A program made the position numbers and the translations under genes. A stretch of DNA of 35,782 nucleotides from assembly GCA_040217755.1 (NCBI GenBank), contig JBEHWJ010000014.1:1-35782 (forward strand). Direction: 5' to 3'. The notes under the pieces were generated by a model. The model did not search any database, was not told where the DNA came from, and saw nothing but the letters and a program-made list of their open reading frames with translations. Shown piece after piece: positions 6,946 to 15,396 of this stretch; the stretch's first letter is position 1, and every line of letters starts with the position of its first letter. Source of the stretch: PHAA01 sp040217755. Lineage in GTDB: Bacteria; Bacillota; Syntrophomonadia; Syntrophomonadales; Syntrophomonadaceae.

Positions 6946-7833
6946 CTAAGCACGGTATTGCAGGCGATTACCTTCGGTATAGGATTTAATCTGTCCCCGG
7001 TTGGAAAGATAGGCGAGGAAAGCGGCGATACTGGCGGAGATGCGGAAATAGTGGTTGCGGTTGACCTGCAGATGCCGGTCGGCTATCATGGCCCGGGTGA
7101 TTTCTTCGTGGGTCCGGGGTTCCTGCAGCAATACGATCAGGGTATCAAGGATGTGAAGCAACATAGCCTGATTGGCCTCAACCACGGTTGCCAGATCCTC
7201 CCGTCTCCCCCCATGGGAAAGATACAGGAGCGGGTAATTGCCAGCCCGGATCTTGTCCAGGGTGGCTAGCTGCCGGGCCGGGTCAGCCAGGTACAGAAAA
7301 GGATTAAGATCCAGCATTTCGGGAGCGATCAGGCTATCCCCGGGGAAAAGCACGTCATCCGGGGTACGTATCCCCAGGTGCCCGAGGGTGTGTCCCCCCA
7401 GTTCCAGAACCTCGAAAACCTGGTTTTTAATCGTCAGGGGGCCCGCGTCGACCACATCGGTTACGTGGGATGCCTGGGGCATGATGAACCTGGCCTGTAG
7501 CAGCCGGGGCGGGAAAGCCCCGTACATTGAATAGGGGGTCAATATGGGCTGCTGGATGAAGGCGGCTTCGAAGGCGGCCGCGAATACCCGGCAATCGGTG
7601 CGGTCCTGGATAAAATGGTTGCCGCCGCAATGGTCGGCATGGCCGTGGGTGTTGAAGATGCCATGCACCTTCCAGCCCCGCCCTTCCAGGCTGGCCAGGA
7701 TCTCCTTGCCCCAGGTCGGGGACGGCCCGCTGTCGATAAGCAGGCAGCGGTGGTCGCGAAACACATAAACTCCGACTGCGGCCCCGTTTACTTCCAGAGC
7801 AAAGGTGTCGCCCTTTACATGTTGAAACTCCAT
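6946..7833 (-). CDS. Metallo-beta-lactamase-fold hydrolase at the end of the gcv operon
   Basis: 295-residue zinc-hydrolase-fold protein. The metal motif HGHADH (residues 63-68), a later His in GGHTLGHLG (H148) and the bridging Asp in FPGDSL (D166) are all present, so a two-metal centre of glyoxalase-II type is expected. The last 80 or so residues look like the small helical DNA-binding-like domain often found at the C-terminus of such hydrolases. The frame extends to 7863, but the ATG at 7833 has GGGAGG at good spacing and is preferred. It begins 43 bp after lplA, in the same direction, and is probably the last gene of the glycine cleavage operon. A thioester or lactone substrate is conceivable; the substrate is unknown. 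Confidence 0.85.
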   Translation of the reverse strand: MEFQHVKGDTFALEVNGAAVGVYVFRDHRCLLIDSGPSPTWGKEILASLEGRGWKVHGIFNTHGHADHCGGNHFIQDRTDCRVFAAAFEAAFIQQPILTPYSMYGAFPPRLLQARFIMPQASHVTDVVDAGPLTIKNQVFEVLELGGHTLGHLGIRTPDDVLFPGDSLIAPEMLDLNPFLYLADPARQLATLDKIRAGNYPLLYLSHGGRREDLATVVEANQAMLLHILDTLIVLLQEPRTHEEITRAMIADRHLQVNRNHYFRISASIAAFLAYLSNRGQIKSYTEGNRLQYRA

Positions 7834-7876
7834 GTCGGTGCCTCCCAATCTGCTGAAATTCAACTGGAAGAAAGGG

Positions 7877-8860
7877 TCAAACGAACAGCAGGTCGATCAT
7901 CTCTTCATCACTCATCTGGGGGAGATATTCCTGGAGACCGACCACCGCCAGGCAGGCGCGGACTTCTGCCCGCCGGTACAGGATTCCCGCCAACTGACCT
8001 TCCAATTCCGTCATATCCCTCTGGGCAAAATAATCCCCGTAGATCCGGCAGGCGCGGATCAAGCCCCGTTTGACATCCAGCCGGACATCGATGTTGCCCC
8101 AGCTGAAGGAAGCGGTCCGGCGCAGGTTGAAAGGCGGGGATGAGCCGTATACCCAATCCCAGCTGGCATGCTTGTCATCGCGCAGCTTGCGGACCTGGTC
8201 GAACTCGCCCGCACTCAAAATGCGGACCCGGCCATAATCCTGCCCCAGCACCTCTTGGGTCAAAACCTGCCTGAATTCGGGCAGAGACATTGGTGCGGAC
8301 AGGTATTCGCCGATGTTGGCCACCCGGCTGCGCACCGATTTTATACCCTTGGAGGTTATCTTGGCTCCGCTGGGGTTTAGGGCCTGCACCATAGATTCGA
8401 TGTCGGAGCCGAATAGGAGGGTGCCGTGATGGAGCAGGCGTTGGTGGTGTTTATACTGGGCATTGCCCGAGAATTTGCGGCCCTGGATGGTGATGTCATT
8501 ACGGCCGGCGTTCTCGGCCTTTATCCCCAAGCGGGCCAGGGTATCGATCACCGGGCGGGTGAATTTCTCGAAATTGGAGAAATCATGACCGTTGTTCAAT
8601 ATAAAAGTGAAGTTCAGATTGCCCTGGTCGTGGTAGACCGCGCCGCCCCCGGAAAGCCGACGCACCACCGTAATACCCTGCTGCTCTATGAAGGCCGGGT
8701 TGATCTCCTCGGTGGTGTTCTGGTTGCGGCCCACCACCACGGCCGGCCGATTTTGCCACAGCATGAAGACGTCCTCATCGGTGTCCAGGTCTTTGATGAG
8801 ATATTCTTCCAGCGCCATATTGAAACAGGGGTCGGTGGAGTGATTGATTATTTCTATCAT
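7877..8860 (-). CDS. lplA: Lipoate-protein ligase A
   Basis: Activates lipoate with ATP and transfers it to a lysine of lipoyl domains. It has 327 residues, the length of two-domain LplA enzymes. The N-terminal catalytic domain has RRLSGGGAVYHDQGNLNFTF (residues 67-86), the lipoate-binding signature, and the catalytic lysine region GRKFSGNAQ (K129). The C-terminal accessory domain runs from about 250 to the end. It follows lpdA by 70 bp in the same operon as gcvH, so its natural acceptor is very probably GcvH, whose lipoyl lysine is K63. This arrangement suggests the cell uses scavenged lipoate or recycles it. A GGAGG-like site precedes the ATG at 8860. Confidence 0.93.
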   Translation of the reverse strand: MIEIINHSTDPCFNMALEEYLIKDLDTDEDVFMLWQNRPAVVVGRNQNTTEEINPAFIEQQGITVVRRLSGGGAVYHDQGNLNFTFILNNGHDFSNFEKFTRPVIDTLARLGIKAENAGRNDITIQGRKFSGNAQYKHHQRLLHHGTLLFGSDIESMVQALNPSGAKITSKGIKSVRSRVANIGEYLSAPMSLPEFRQVLTQEVLGQDYGRVRILSAGEFDQVRKLRDDKHASWDWVYGSSPPFNLRRTASFSWGNIDVRLDVKRGLIRACRIYGDYFAQRDMTELEGQLAGILYRRAEVRACLAVVGLQEYLPQMSDEEMIDLLFV

Positions 8861-8930
8861 TTTAGGAGATGCCTCCAGATAATATAGGCTGGCGCGCTAT
8901 GGGCGCCGTGTCCCTTTCGTGATCGGAACG

Positions 8931-10313
8931 TCAGCGGCGGGGCGGGGAAAGATGGATGGCCTCGCCTTTTACATCCAAAACCGCCTCCAACAACGCTTCG
9001 CTCAGGGTGGGATGGGGATGGATGATACCGGCCACCTCATGGACCTTCATCCGGTTCTGAACCAGAAGGGTACCTTCCATTATCAAGTCGCTGGCGTGGG
9101 GGCCGATAATATGTACGCCGATGATGCTGTCCTCCTGGTCGGCCAGCACTTTGATCATGCCGTCCGGTTCTCCCATGGCCAGGGCCTTGCCGTTGCCGGC
9201 GAACTGGCACTTGCCGGTACGGAAGGCTATCCTCCCGGATTTGGCTTCTTCTTCGCTCAACCCCACGCTGGCGATCTCCGGGGAGGTGAATACGCAGGCA
9301 GGAATGGCATGGTAAGGGACTGTAGCCATTATCCCGGCCATATTCTCCACCGCCGCCACGCCTTCAGCCGAGGCCGCATGAGCGAGCATGGCTCCCCCGG
9401 TGACGTCACCGATGGCGTACACGCCCTCTATATTGGTAGCCATATGCCGGTCGACCCGGATGAAACCGCGGTCATCAGTGACGATGCCCAGCTGATGAAG
9501 GTTGAGCCCATCGGTGTAAGCTTTTCGGCCGGTGGCGATCAGCACCCGGTCCGCCTGGACGTGGATGGCCCCGTACTTGCCGGTGGCGGTCACCTGCCAG
9601 GGGCTGTAGGGGGATTCGATCCTTTCCACCACCGTCCCGGTATGGATGATTATCTTCTGCTTTTTCATGAATACCCGCAGCCGTTTACCAAGCTCCAGGT
9701 CCATGGCCGGCAACAGCTCGGGCTGGTACTCGAGGACGGTCACCTGGCTTCCGAAAGCACTGAATATGCCGGCAAACTCCAGGCCCACCACCCCGCCGCC
9801 GATGATGGCCAGCCGGGCGGGCACTTCGATCAGCTCCAGCAATTGGTCGCTGTTCACTACCATCTCCGGATCCAGGACCGGAAGAGGCGGAAGGGCGTGG
9901 ATGGAGCCGGTCGCAATCAGCAGGTTGCGGGTCTGGATTATCTGACCATCGACCAGCACCGTATTTTTATCCAGCAATACTGCCCGGCCTTTAATCTTCT
10001 CCACTCCGTGATCCTTCAGCAGTTTTTCCACCCCGGAAACCAGCCGGGTCACCACGTTGTCCTTGCGCTGCCGGGCCCCGGCCATATCGAAACGCACCTG
10101 GCCGACCTCGATGTTGAACTCCTGGCTGTTGTGGATATGACGGAGGACCGCCGCATTCTGGCAGTAGGTTTTGGTGGGGATGCAGCCCCGGTTAAGGCAG
10201 GTCCCGCCAAGGTGGTCCTTCTCGATCAGGGCCGTCTCCATACCCAGCTGGCGGGCCCGGATGGCGGCGGTATATCCGCCCGGACCTCCGCCGACAATGA
10301 CCAGGTCTTTCAT
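8931..10313 (-). CDS. lpdA: Dihydrolipoyl dehydrogenase (L protein)
   Basis: FAD enzyme that re-oxidises the dihydrolipoyl arm of GcvH and reduces NAD+. It has 460 residues from the chosen start. The N-terminal FAD fold starts DLVIVGGGPGGYTAA; the redox disulfide is GGTCLNRGCIPTK (C39 and C44); a second Rossmann motif lies near IIGGGVVGLEFAG; the C-terminal active-site segment is HPHPTLSEALLEA. The usual HAHPT is HPHPT here, a small variation that keeps the catalytic His. The frame runs to 10331, but ATG at 10313 has GGGAGG upstream and overlaps the gcvPB stop as ATGA, so translation is coupled. It is part of the glycine cleavage operon, so its role is most likely in that system rather than in a 2-oxoacid complex. 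Confidence 0.95.
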   Translation of the reverse strand: MKDLVIVGGGPGGYTAAIRARQLGMETALIEKDHLGGTCLNRGCIPTKTYCQNAAVLRHIHNSQEFNIEVGQVRFDMAGARQRKDNVVTRLVSGVEKLLKDHGVEKIKGRAVLLDKNTVLVDGQIIQTRNLLIATGSIHALPPLPVLDPEMVVNSDQLLELIEVPARLAIIGGGVVGLEFAGIFSAFGSQVTVLEYQPELLPAMDLELGKRLRVFMKKQKIIIHTGTVVERIESPYSPWQVTATGKYGAIHVQADRVLIATGRKAYTDGLNLHQLGIVTDDRGFIRVDRHMATNIEGVYAIGDVTGGAMLAHAASAEGVAAVENMAGIMATVPYHAIPACVFTSPEIASVGLSEEEAKSGRIAFRTGKCQFAGNGKALAMGEPDGMIKVLADQEDSIIGVHIIGPHASDLIMEGTLLVQNRMKVHEVAGIIHPHPTLSEALLEAVLDVKGEAIHLSPPRR

Positions 10314-11764
10314 GAACCAGCGGCCTCCCATTTCAAGACCGGCTTGCGGGCGGCGGTCACTTCGTCGACCCGTTTGATGACCGCATTATGGGGCGCGTGG
10401 ACGACCAGCTCCGGATCCTCCTGTGCTTCGCGGGCGATGGCCTGCAGGGCCGCGGCGAAATCGTCCAACCGCTGCTTCGATTCGGTCTCGGTAGGCTCGA
10501 TCATCATGGCTTCGTGGACGATCAGGGGGAAATAGATCGTGGGGGGATGATAACCATAGTCGATCAAGCGCTTGGCGATGTCCAGGGTAGTAACTCCCTG
10601 GGCCGCCTGGTTCCTGGAGGTGGCCACGAATTCGTGCTTGCATAGCCGGTCCTGGGGGATATGATATGTGCCGCGCAGCTGGTGGCGCAGGTAATTGGCG
10701 TTTAAAACCGCATGCTGGCAGGCTTCCTTAAGACCGGCTCCGCCCAGGGCTTTTATATATGCATAAGCCTTGACGATGACCCCGAAATTGCCGTAGAAGT
10801 TCTTGACTTTACCGATGGAAAAGGGGCGGTCGTAATCAAACCGGTAGGTATCGCCCTGCCGGACCGCTACCGGGACGGGCAGGAAATCGGCCAGGGGCGC
10901 TTTGACCCCAACCGGACCTGAACCGGGGCCACCGCCGCCGTGAGGAGTGCTGAAGGTCTTGTGCAGGTTGACGTGGACCACGTCGAAGCCCATGTCGCCG
11001 GGCCGGGCTACCCCCATGATGCCGTTGAGGTTGGCCCCGTCATAATACAGCAGACCTCCGCCGGCGTGGACTATATCTGCTATCTCCTTGATATTTTCTT
11101 CGAACAGCCCCAGAGTGTTGGGGTTGGTCAGCATCAGGCCGGCCACTTCGCCGCTCATTTTGGCCCGCAGGTCTTCCAGGTCCACCAGGCCCCGGGAATC
11201 GGACTTCACTTCGATTACATCGAATCCGACCACATGGGCGGTGGCGGGATTGGTACCATGGGCGGAATCAGGGACCATCATCCGGGTCCGCTTATGGTCC
11301 TGGCGATGCTGGTGGTAGGCCTTGATGATCATCACCCCGGCCATCTCGCCATGGGCGCCGGCCGCGGGCTGCATGGAAAAGCTGTCCATGCCGGTGATCT
11401 CGGCCAGCATCTCCTGCATCTCATAATATAACTGCAGGGCGCCTTGCAGGGTGTCTTCCGGCTGGTAGGGATGAAGACTTGCCAGTCCGGGCAGGCGGGC
11501 AGCCCATTCATTGACCTTGGGGTTATACTTCATGGTGCAGGAGCCGAGCGGGTAGAAACCGCTGTCCACCCCATAAGCGCGAGTCGACAATTCGGTAAAA
11601 TGGCGCACCGCTTCCACTTCGCTCACTTCCGGCAAAAGGGGTTCCTCTTTGCGCAGGAAAGAGGCCGGGATGGTGGTGTGAATTTCGGGCTGGCCGCCGT
11701 CAAAACCAGGCAGGGCAAAGGAGTTGCTGCCGGGGCTGTTTTTTTCGAAAATCAATTTGCTCAC
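10310..11764 (-). CDS. gcvPB: Glycine dehydrogenase (decarboxylating) subunit 2
   Basis: PLP-binding half of the split P protein. With GcvPA it decarboxylates glycine and passes the aminomethyl group to lipoyl-GcvH. It has 484 residues from a GTG start at 11764, preceded by GGGAGGGA and only 1 bp after the gcvPA stop. Visible landmarks are YPLGSCTMKYNPK (71-83), the PLP region SAHGTNPATA (167-176) and the Schiff-base lysine in HVNLHKTFSTPHGGGGPG (K269). The longer frame to 11857 has no sensible start and would overlap gcvPA, so it is rejected. Split P proteins are usual in Bacillota and archaea. Confidence 0.96.
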   Translation of the reverse strand: MSKLIFEKNSPGSNSFALPGFDGGQPEIHTTIPASFLRKEEPLLPEVSEVEAVRHFTELSTRAYGVDSGFYPLGSCTMKYNPKVNEWAARLPGLASLHPYQPEDTLQGALQLYYEMQEMLAEITGMDSFSMQPAAGAHGEMAGVMIIKAYHQHRQDHKRTRMMVPDSAHGTNPATAHVVGFDVIEVKSDSRGLVDLEDLRAKMSGEVAGLMLTNPNTLGLFEENIKEIADIVHAGGGLLYYDGANLNGIMGVARPGDMGFDVVHVNLHKTFSTPHGGGGPGSGPVGVKAPLADFLPVPVAVRQGDTYRFDYDRPFSIGKVKNFYGNFGVIVKAYAYIKALGGAGLKEACQHAVLNANYLRHQLRGTYHIPQDRLCKHEFVATSRNQAAQGVTTLDIAKRLIDYGYHPPTIYFPLIVHEAMMIEPTETESKQRLDDFAAALQAIAREAQEDPELVVHAPHNAVIKRVDEVTAARKPVLKWEAAGS

Positions 11765-11765
11765 T

Positions 11766-13079
11766 TTACATCCCTCCCAATACCGCGGCCAGGCGGTCGA
11801 TCTCAGCGGTTGTGCGTTTTTCGGTGAAGGCCAGCAGCAGGCCATCCTCCAGTTCATAGCCGCCGATGATGCCGTTCTCCAGCAGGCGGCGGTTGGCCCG
11901 GCCCGGATCGCCTATCGATACCGCGAATTCATTGAAAAAGGGCTGGTCGTACTTGAGATGCAGCCCGGCTTTCTCCAGCGCCTGGCGGGCGTAAAGGGCC
12001 AGCTGATGGCAGCGCCGGGCGATATCTTTAAGGCCCCGGGGGCCGATCAGGGTCAGGTATATGCTGGCGGCCAGGGCACATAAGGCCTGGTTGGAGCAGA
12101 TATTGGAGGCGGCCTGTTCACGCCGGATGTGCTGCTCCCGTGCCTGCAGGGTCAGGACGTAGGCGGTCTTACCGTCCAGGTCGGTGGTCTGGCCCACGAT
12201 CCGCCCCGGTATCTTGCGCATCAGGGCTTTGCGAACTGCCATGAAGCCCAGGTAAGGACCGCCCATGGAAAGACTCATGCCCAAGGGTTGGCCTTCGCCT
12301 ACCGCGATATCGGCGCCCCACTCGCCCGGAGATTTCAATACCGCCAGTGATATGGGCTCGACCGCCATGATGAACAGACCCTTGCGGGTATGGATGGCCT
12401 GTTCGATGGGGACGGCGTCCTCGATAATGCCGTAGAAGTTGGGTTGCTGGATGACTGCGCCGGCAGTTTGATCGTCGATGGCCGCCCGCATGGCCTCGCT
12501 GTCGACGGCGCCCCCGCGGCTGGGGACCATTATGATATCCATGCGCCCGGACAGGGAATAGGCCTTCAGAATCTCCAGGTACTCCGGATGCACGGTGTCC
12601 GGGACCACCACTTTGCGCCGTCCCTTGCTGTTGACGCAGGCCAGGCTGCAGGCCTCGGCCATGGCGCTGCCGCCGTCATAAAGGGAGGCATTGGAAACGT
12701 CCAGGCCGGTCAGGCTGCAGATCATGGTTTGATATTCGAAGATAGACTGCAGGATGCCCTGGCTGATCTCAGGCTGGTAGGGGGTATAGGCGGTGTAGAA
12801 TTCGGAGCGCAGCAACAGCTGCTCCAACGCCGCCGGAATATAGTGGTCGTAGGCCCCGGCCCCCAGGAAACAGGGATAATCCTCGGTGTTGCGGTTGCGG
12901 GCGGCCAGTTCTTTCAAGTGGGAGCGGAGTTCCATCTCCCCGCAGCCCCCCGGTATATTTAAGTCCCGGCCCAGCTGCAGTTCTGCCGTGATGTCGCCGA
13001 ACAGCTGGTCCAGGCTGGACAGGCCCAGGGTTTGGAGCATATCCTCGACCACCGGGCCCGGATTGGGTGTATATCTCAT
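11766..13079 (-). CDS. gcvPA: Glycine dehydrogenase (decarboxylating) subunit 1
   Basis: First half of the split P protein, 437 residues. It has the aminotransferase-like fold without the PLP lysine and forms the heterotetramer with GcvPB. The N-terminus RYTPNPGPVVEDMLQTLGLSSLDQLF is typical, as are GAGAYDHYIPAALEQLLLRSEFYTAYTPYQPEISQG (about 88-123) and the C-terminal region ending in the family's conserved fold. The ATG at 13079 follows the gcvH stop by 4 bp and has AGAGGGG upstream. Gene order gcvT-H-PA-PB is the standard one in this phylum. Confidence 0.96.
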   Translation of the reverse strand: MRYTPNPGPVVEDMLQTLGLSSLDQLFGDITAELQLGRDLNIPGGCGEMELRSHLKELAARNRNTEDYPCFLGAGAYDHYIPAALEQLLLRSEFYTAYTPYQPEISQGILQSIFEYQTMICSLTGLDVSNASLYDGGSAMAEACSLACVNSKGRRKVVVPDTVHPEYLEILKAYSLSGRMDIIMVPSRGGAVDSEAMRAAIDDQTAGAVIQQPNFYGIIEDAVPIEQAIHTRKGLFIMAVEPISLAVLKSPGEWGADIAVGEGQPLGMSLSMGGPYLGFMAVRKALMRKIPGRIVGQTTDLDGKTAYVLTLQAREQHIRREQAASNICSNQALCALAASIYLTLIGPRGLKDIARRCHQLALYARQALEKAGLHLKYDQPFFNEFAVSIGDPGRANRRLLENGIIGGYELEDGLLLAFTEKRTTAEIDRLAAVLGGM

Positions 13080-13083
13080 CGCC

Positions 13084-13476
13084 CTACCCCTCTGCCTCAG
13101 CCTGCCGGCAGTATTCGGTATAGGCGGCCGGGTCCATCAGAACGTCCAGATCGGCTTTATCGCTCAATTCCACTACTGCCACCCAGTTGGCGTAGCAATC
13201 TTCGTTCAGCAGTTCCGGCGATTCTTCCAATTCCTCGTTGACCGCGACGATAGTGCCGCCCACCGGGCAGAACATGGTGGCCGCGGCCTTGACCGACTCT
13301 ATCACCCCGATAGCCTGTCCTTGGTCGACTTCGACGCCCAACTCGGGCAGTTCCACAAAGACGATGTCACCCAGGTGGGACTGGGCGAAGTCACTGATGC
13401 CGATATGGCATCTGTCTCCCTCGACTCTGATCCATTCATGGTCTTTGGTATAGAGCAAATCTGCCGGGATATTCAT
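13084..13476 (-). CDS. gcvH: Glycine cleavage system H protein
   Basis: Lipoyl carrier of the glycine cleavage system, 130 residues, the usual size. The lipoylation site is in GVIESVKAAATMFCP (K63), flanked by the beta-hairpin lipoyl fold. The N-terminal LYTKDHEWIRVEG and the mid-region SHLGDIVFVELPELG are family signatures. The frame reaches a TTG at 13482, but the ATG at 13476 has GGAGG eight bases upstream and is preferred. It lies between gcvT and gcvPA. Confidence 0.97.
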   Translation of the reverse strand: MNIPADLLYTKDHEWIRVEGDRCHIGISDFAQSHLGDIVFVELPELGVEVDQGQAIGVIESVKAAATMFCPVGGTIVAVNEELEESPELLNEDCYANWVAVVELSDKADLDVLMDPAAYTEYCRQAEAEG

Positions 13477-13548
13477 GTCCAATTCCTCCGTTACGTTTTA
13501 TTGGCCGGTGGCCGGCCGGTATGGTAGGTCCGGTCTACTGCCCCGGGA

Positions 13549-14655
13549 TTATTTGGATTTGGTCTTCTTGCGGTAGAAGGCACCTGATTCTACTTGGGCC
13601 GGAATGGCTTTATCGCGGATGATTATATCGAATTCGGTTCCGGGGGCGCTGTACTCGGTCTTGACCAGGGCCAATCCGAGCGGTCTCTTAAAGGTAGGGG
13701 AGTGCATGCCGGAAGTGACATGGCCGATGGCTTGCCCATCTTTGCAAACTTGGTAATGAGAGCGGGGAATGCCTTTGCCCAGCATCGAGAACTCCACCAG
13801 TTTGCGGGTCGGGATGGCTTGTTTCTGCTTGACCAGGGCATCTTTGCCGATGAAATCATCGCCCTCCAGTTTGACGAAAACGCCCAGCCCGGCTTCCAGG
13901 GGAGTAATGTCCTTGTCTATCTCCTGGCCGTAAAGAGGCAGCTTGGCCTCGAAACGGAGGCTGTCCCTGGCCCCCAAGCCTATCGGGGTCACCCGGTCGC
14001 CGCCGGACTCCAGTATCTTTTCCCAGACCAGACCGGCATCGGCAGGGTTTATGTATATCTCGAAACCATCTTCGCCAGTATAGCCGGTGCGGGAGACGAG
14101 GCACTCCACCCCGGCCACCTTGACCGCCGGCTTGAACCAGAAGAAGCGGATGGCATCCAAGTCGGTATCACAGAGGGGCTGTAGTATTTCCTGGGCTTTG
14201 GGTCCTTGAAGGGCCAGTTGGGCGTATTGGTCCGAGACGTTCTCGGCCTTAATCCCCTCTGCCAGGTGCTGGGTGATCCACTCGAAATCCTTGTCCGCGT
14301 TGGCAGCATTTATCACCAGCAAATACTTGCGGGGACTGCAGCGATAGATCAGCAGATCATCGACTACCCCCCCGTCCGGGTAGCACATCGGGCTGTACAG
14401 GACCTGGCCGTCCCGCATCGGTTTTACATCGTTGCAGACCAGGTTTTGTACGGCCTCTTCTGCCTTTTCCCCCTCGATGAAGACTTCTCCCATGTGTGAG
14501 ACATCGAAAAGCCCGGCGCTCTCGCGGACCATGTTGTGCTCTTTGATGATCCCCATCCCTTCGTATTGGACTGGCAGTTCCCAGCCGCCGAAATCAATGA
14601 GCTTGCCGTTGTACTTCAGGTGCATCGGATAAAGTGGTGTTTGCTTGAGCGACAT
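13549..14655 (-). CDS. gcvT: Glycine cleavage system T protein (aminomethyltransferase)
   Basis: Transfers the aminomethyl carbon from GcvH to tetrahydrofolate, releasing ammonia. It has 368 residues, normal for GcvT. Visible are the N-terminal TPLYPMHLKYNGKLIDFGGWELPVQY, the DVSHMGE segment with its conserved Asp, and GLGARDSLRFEAKLPLYGQEID in the folate-binding half. The frame extends upstream to 14745, but the ATG at 14655 has GGAGG at good spacing. It is the first gene of the operon. I looked for a glycine riboswitch in the upstream 160 bases on the minus strand and did not see one. Confidence 0.97.
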   Translation of the reverse strand: MSLKQTPLYPMHLKYNGKLIDFGGWELPVQYEGMGIIKEHNMVRESAGLFDVSHMGEVFIEGEKAEEAVQNLVCNDVKPMRDGQVLYSPMCYPDGGVVDDLLIYRCSPRKYLLVINAANADKDFEWITQHLAEGIKAENVSDQYAQLALQGPKAQEILQPLCDTDLDAIRFFWFKPAVKVAGVECLVSRTGYTGEDGFEIYINPADAGLVWEKILESGGDRVTPIGLGARDSLRFEAKLPLYGQEIDKDITPLEAGLGVFVKLEGDDFIGKDALVKQKQAIPTRKLVEFSMLGKGIPRSHYQVCKDGQAIGHVTSGMHSPTFKRPLGLALVKTEYSAPGTEFDIIIRDKAIPAQVESGAFYRKKTKSK

Positions 14656-14900
14656 CGTATTCCTCCATTTACAGTTGAATGACTTGGCGGCAGACTTTGC
14701 CGGCGGGGCAGAAAAATGTCTAAAGCTGTACTTATTATGCCGCAAATTTGGTAAGAATGAACAGAAAATTTCATCTTAATTTATTAATTCCGGGAGCAGG
14801 TTGGTTATCCGGTCCGCTATTTCCTTCCATATCTATACTTCCAAATAAACGGCGTTCGTAACCACAAAATTCTGCTTGCTATTTGGTTCACATGAATGCA

Positions 14901-15107
14901 TACTATTGGCAAAGGATGCTCCCGCCGCTCAGGCTGGCGGGAAAGCCGATCTGCGAGATTCGATCTGGTGGTGAGGCTGATGGTCCCAATCGAGAATATG
15001 ACAAAGTCAGAAACTGACACGCGAAGGGTTTCCTGAGGTGGAAGGGCTGCAACATTAGATTAGGTATTTTGGTGCGCCTTGTCCTGCAGGGCGCATTTAT
15101 TATTTTA
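14901..15107 (+). ncRNA. Candidate structured leader RNA upstream of the hyd maturation operon
   Basis: On the plus strand ATTGG (14905-14909) can pair with CCAAT (14986-14990), enclosing two hairpins: CCCGCC/GGCGGG (14921-14926 with 14936-14941) and CGATCT/AGAT(T)CG (14947-14952 with 14956-14962). This gives a possible three-way junction. A further perfect hairpin GTCAG-aaa-CTGAC follows at 15006-15018, and a terminator-like stem closes the region just before the first gene. This layout, aptamer-like folds and then an intrinsic terminator, is that of riboswitches or attenuators. It does not match any class I could recall (glycine, cobalamin, TPP, SAM, c-di-GMP, T-box). The pairing is by eye only. 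Confidence 0.4.
15073..15107 (+). terminator. Terminator-like hairpin in the leader, possible attenuator
   Basis: Stem TGCGCC (15073-15078) with GGCGCA (15090-15095), then a U-rich run TTTATTATTTT. It lies just before the ribosome binding site of the gene at 15124, and no plus-strand gene lies upstream that it could end. This favours premature termination of a leader transcript. Confidence 0.6.
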
Positions 15108-15123
15108 AACGGGGTGAATTTAT

Positions 15124-15396
15124 ATGGAGACCAGGGTGGCTTTGATCGGTATTGTTGTGGAGGATGAAAAATCGGTGGATAGGCTCAATGCCATTCTCCA
15201 TCAGTATAAGGAATACATTATCGGCAGGATGGGCCTGCCTTATCCTAAGCGGGACATCAGCATCATCAGCATCGCGGTGGATGCCCCGGGTGACGTAATC
15301 AGTTTGCTGTCCGGCAAACTGGGGATGCTGCCGGGGGTCAATTCCAAGGCGGTGTACGCCAAACACTCTCAGAAAACAGGGGATGGCAATGTATAA
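15124..15396 (+). CDS. Putative regulator of the iron-only hydrogenase system, TM1266 family
   Basis: 90-residue ACT-like protein (ETRVALIGIVVEDEKSVDRLNAIL... DISIISIAVDAPGDVISLLSGKLGMLPGVNSKAVYAK). It matches the family named after Thermotoga TM1266, which has a NikR-C-like fold and is almost always found next to HydE/F/G genes. The role, sensing or regulating H-cluster assembly, is inferred in the family rather than proved. The start ATG at 15124 has GGGGTGA upstream. Its stop lies 8 bp inside hydE, so the two are coupled. It is the first gene of the maturation operon. Confidence 0.88.
   Translation: METRVALIGIVVEDEKSVDRLNAILHQYKEYIIGRMGLPYPKRDISIISIAVDAPGDVISLLSGKLGMLPGVNSKAVYAKHSQKTGDGNV

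Larger units (their letters stand above)
14656..15123. other. Divergent intergenic region between gcvT and the hydrogenase maturation operon
   Basis: 468 bp without a gene. The left third, upstream of gcvT, is AT-rich and contains a -10-like CATAAT on the minus strand (near 14737-14742) but no convincing -35. The right two-thirds carry several plus-strand hairpins and a terminator-like structure directly before the TM1266-type gene, described separately. Confidence 0.7.

Noticed and set aside
8919..10535. 538-codon open frame on the plus strand
   Set aside because: Entirely antisense to lpdA and gcvPB, both clearly identified; composition is that of a shadow frame.
14656..14820. Glycine riboswitch upstream of gcvT
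   Set aside because: This is the usual control in Bacillota, but the minus-strand sequence shows no recognisable glycine aptamer core. A formal Rfam scan could overturn this.
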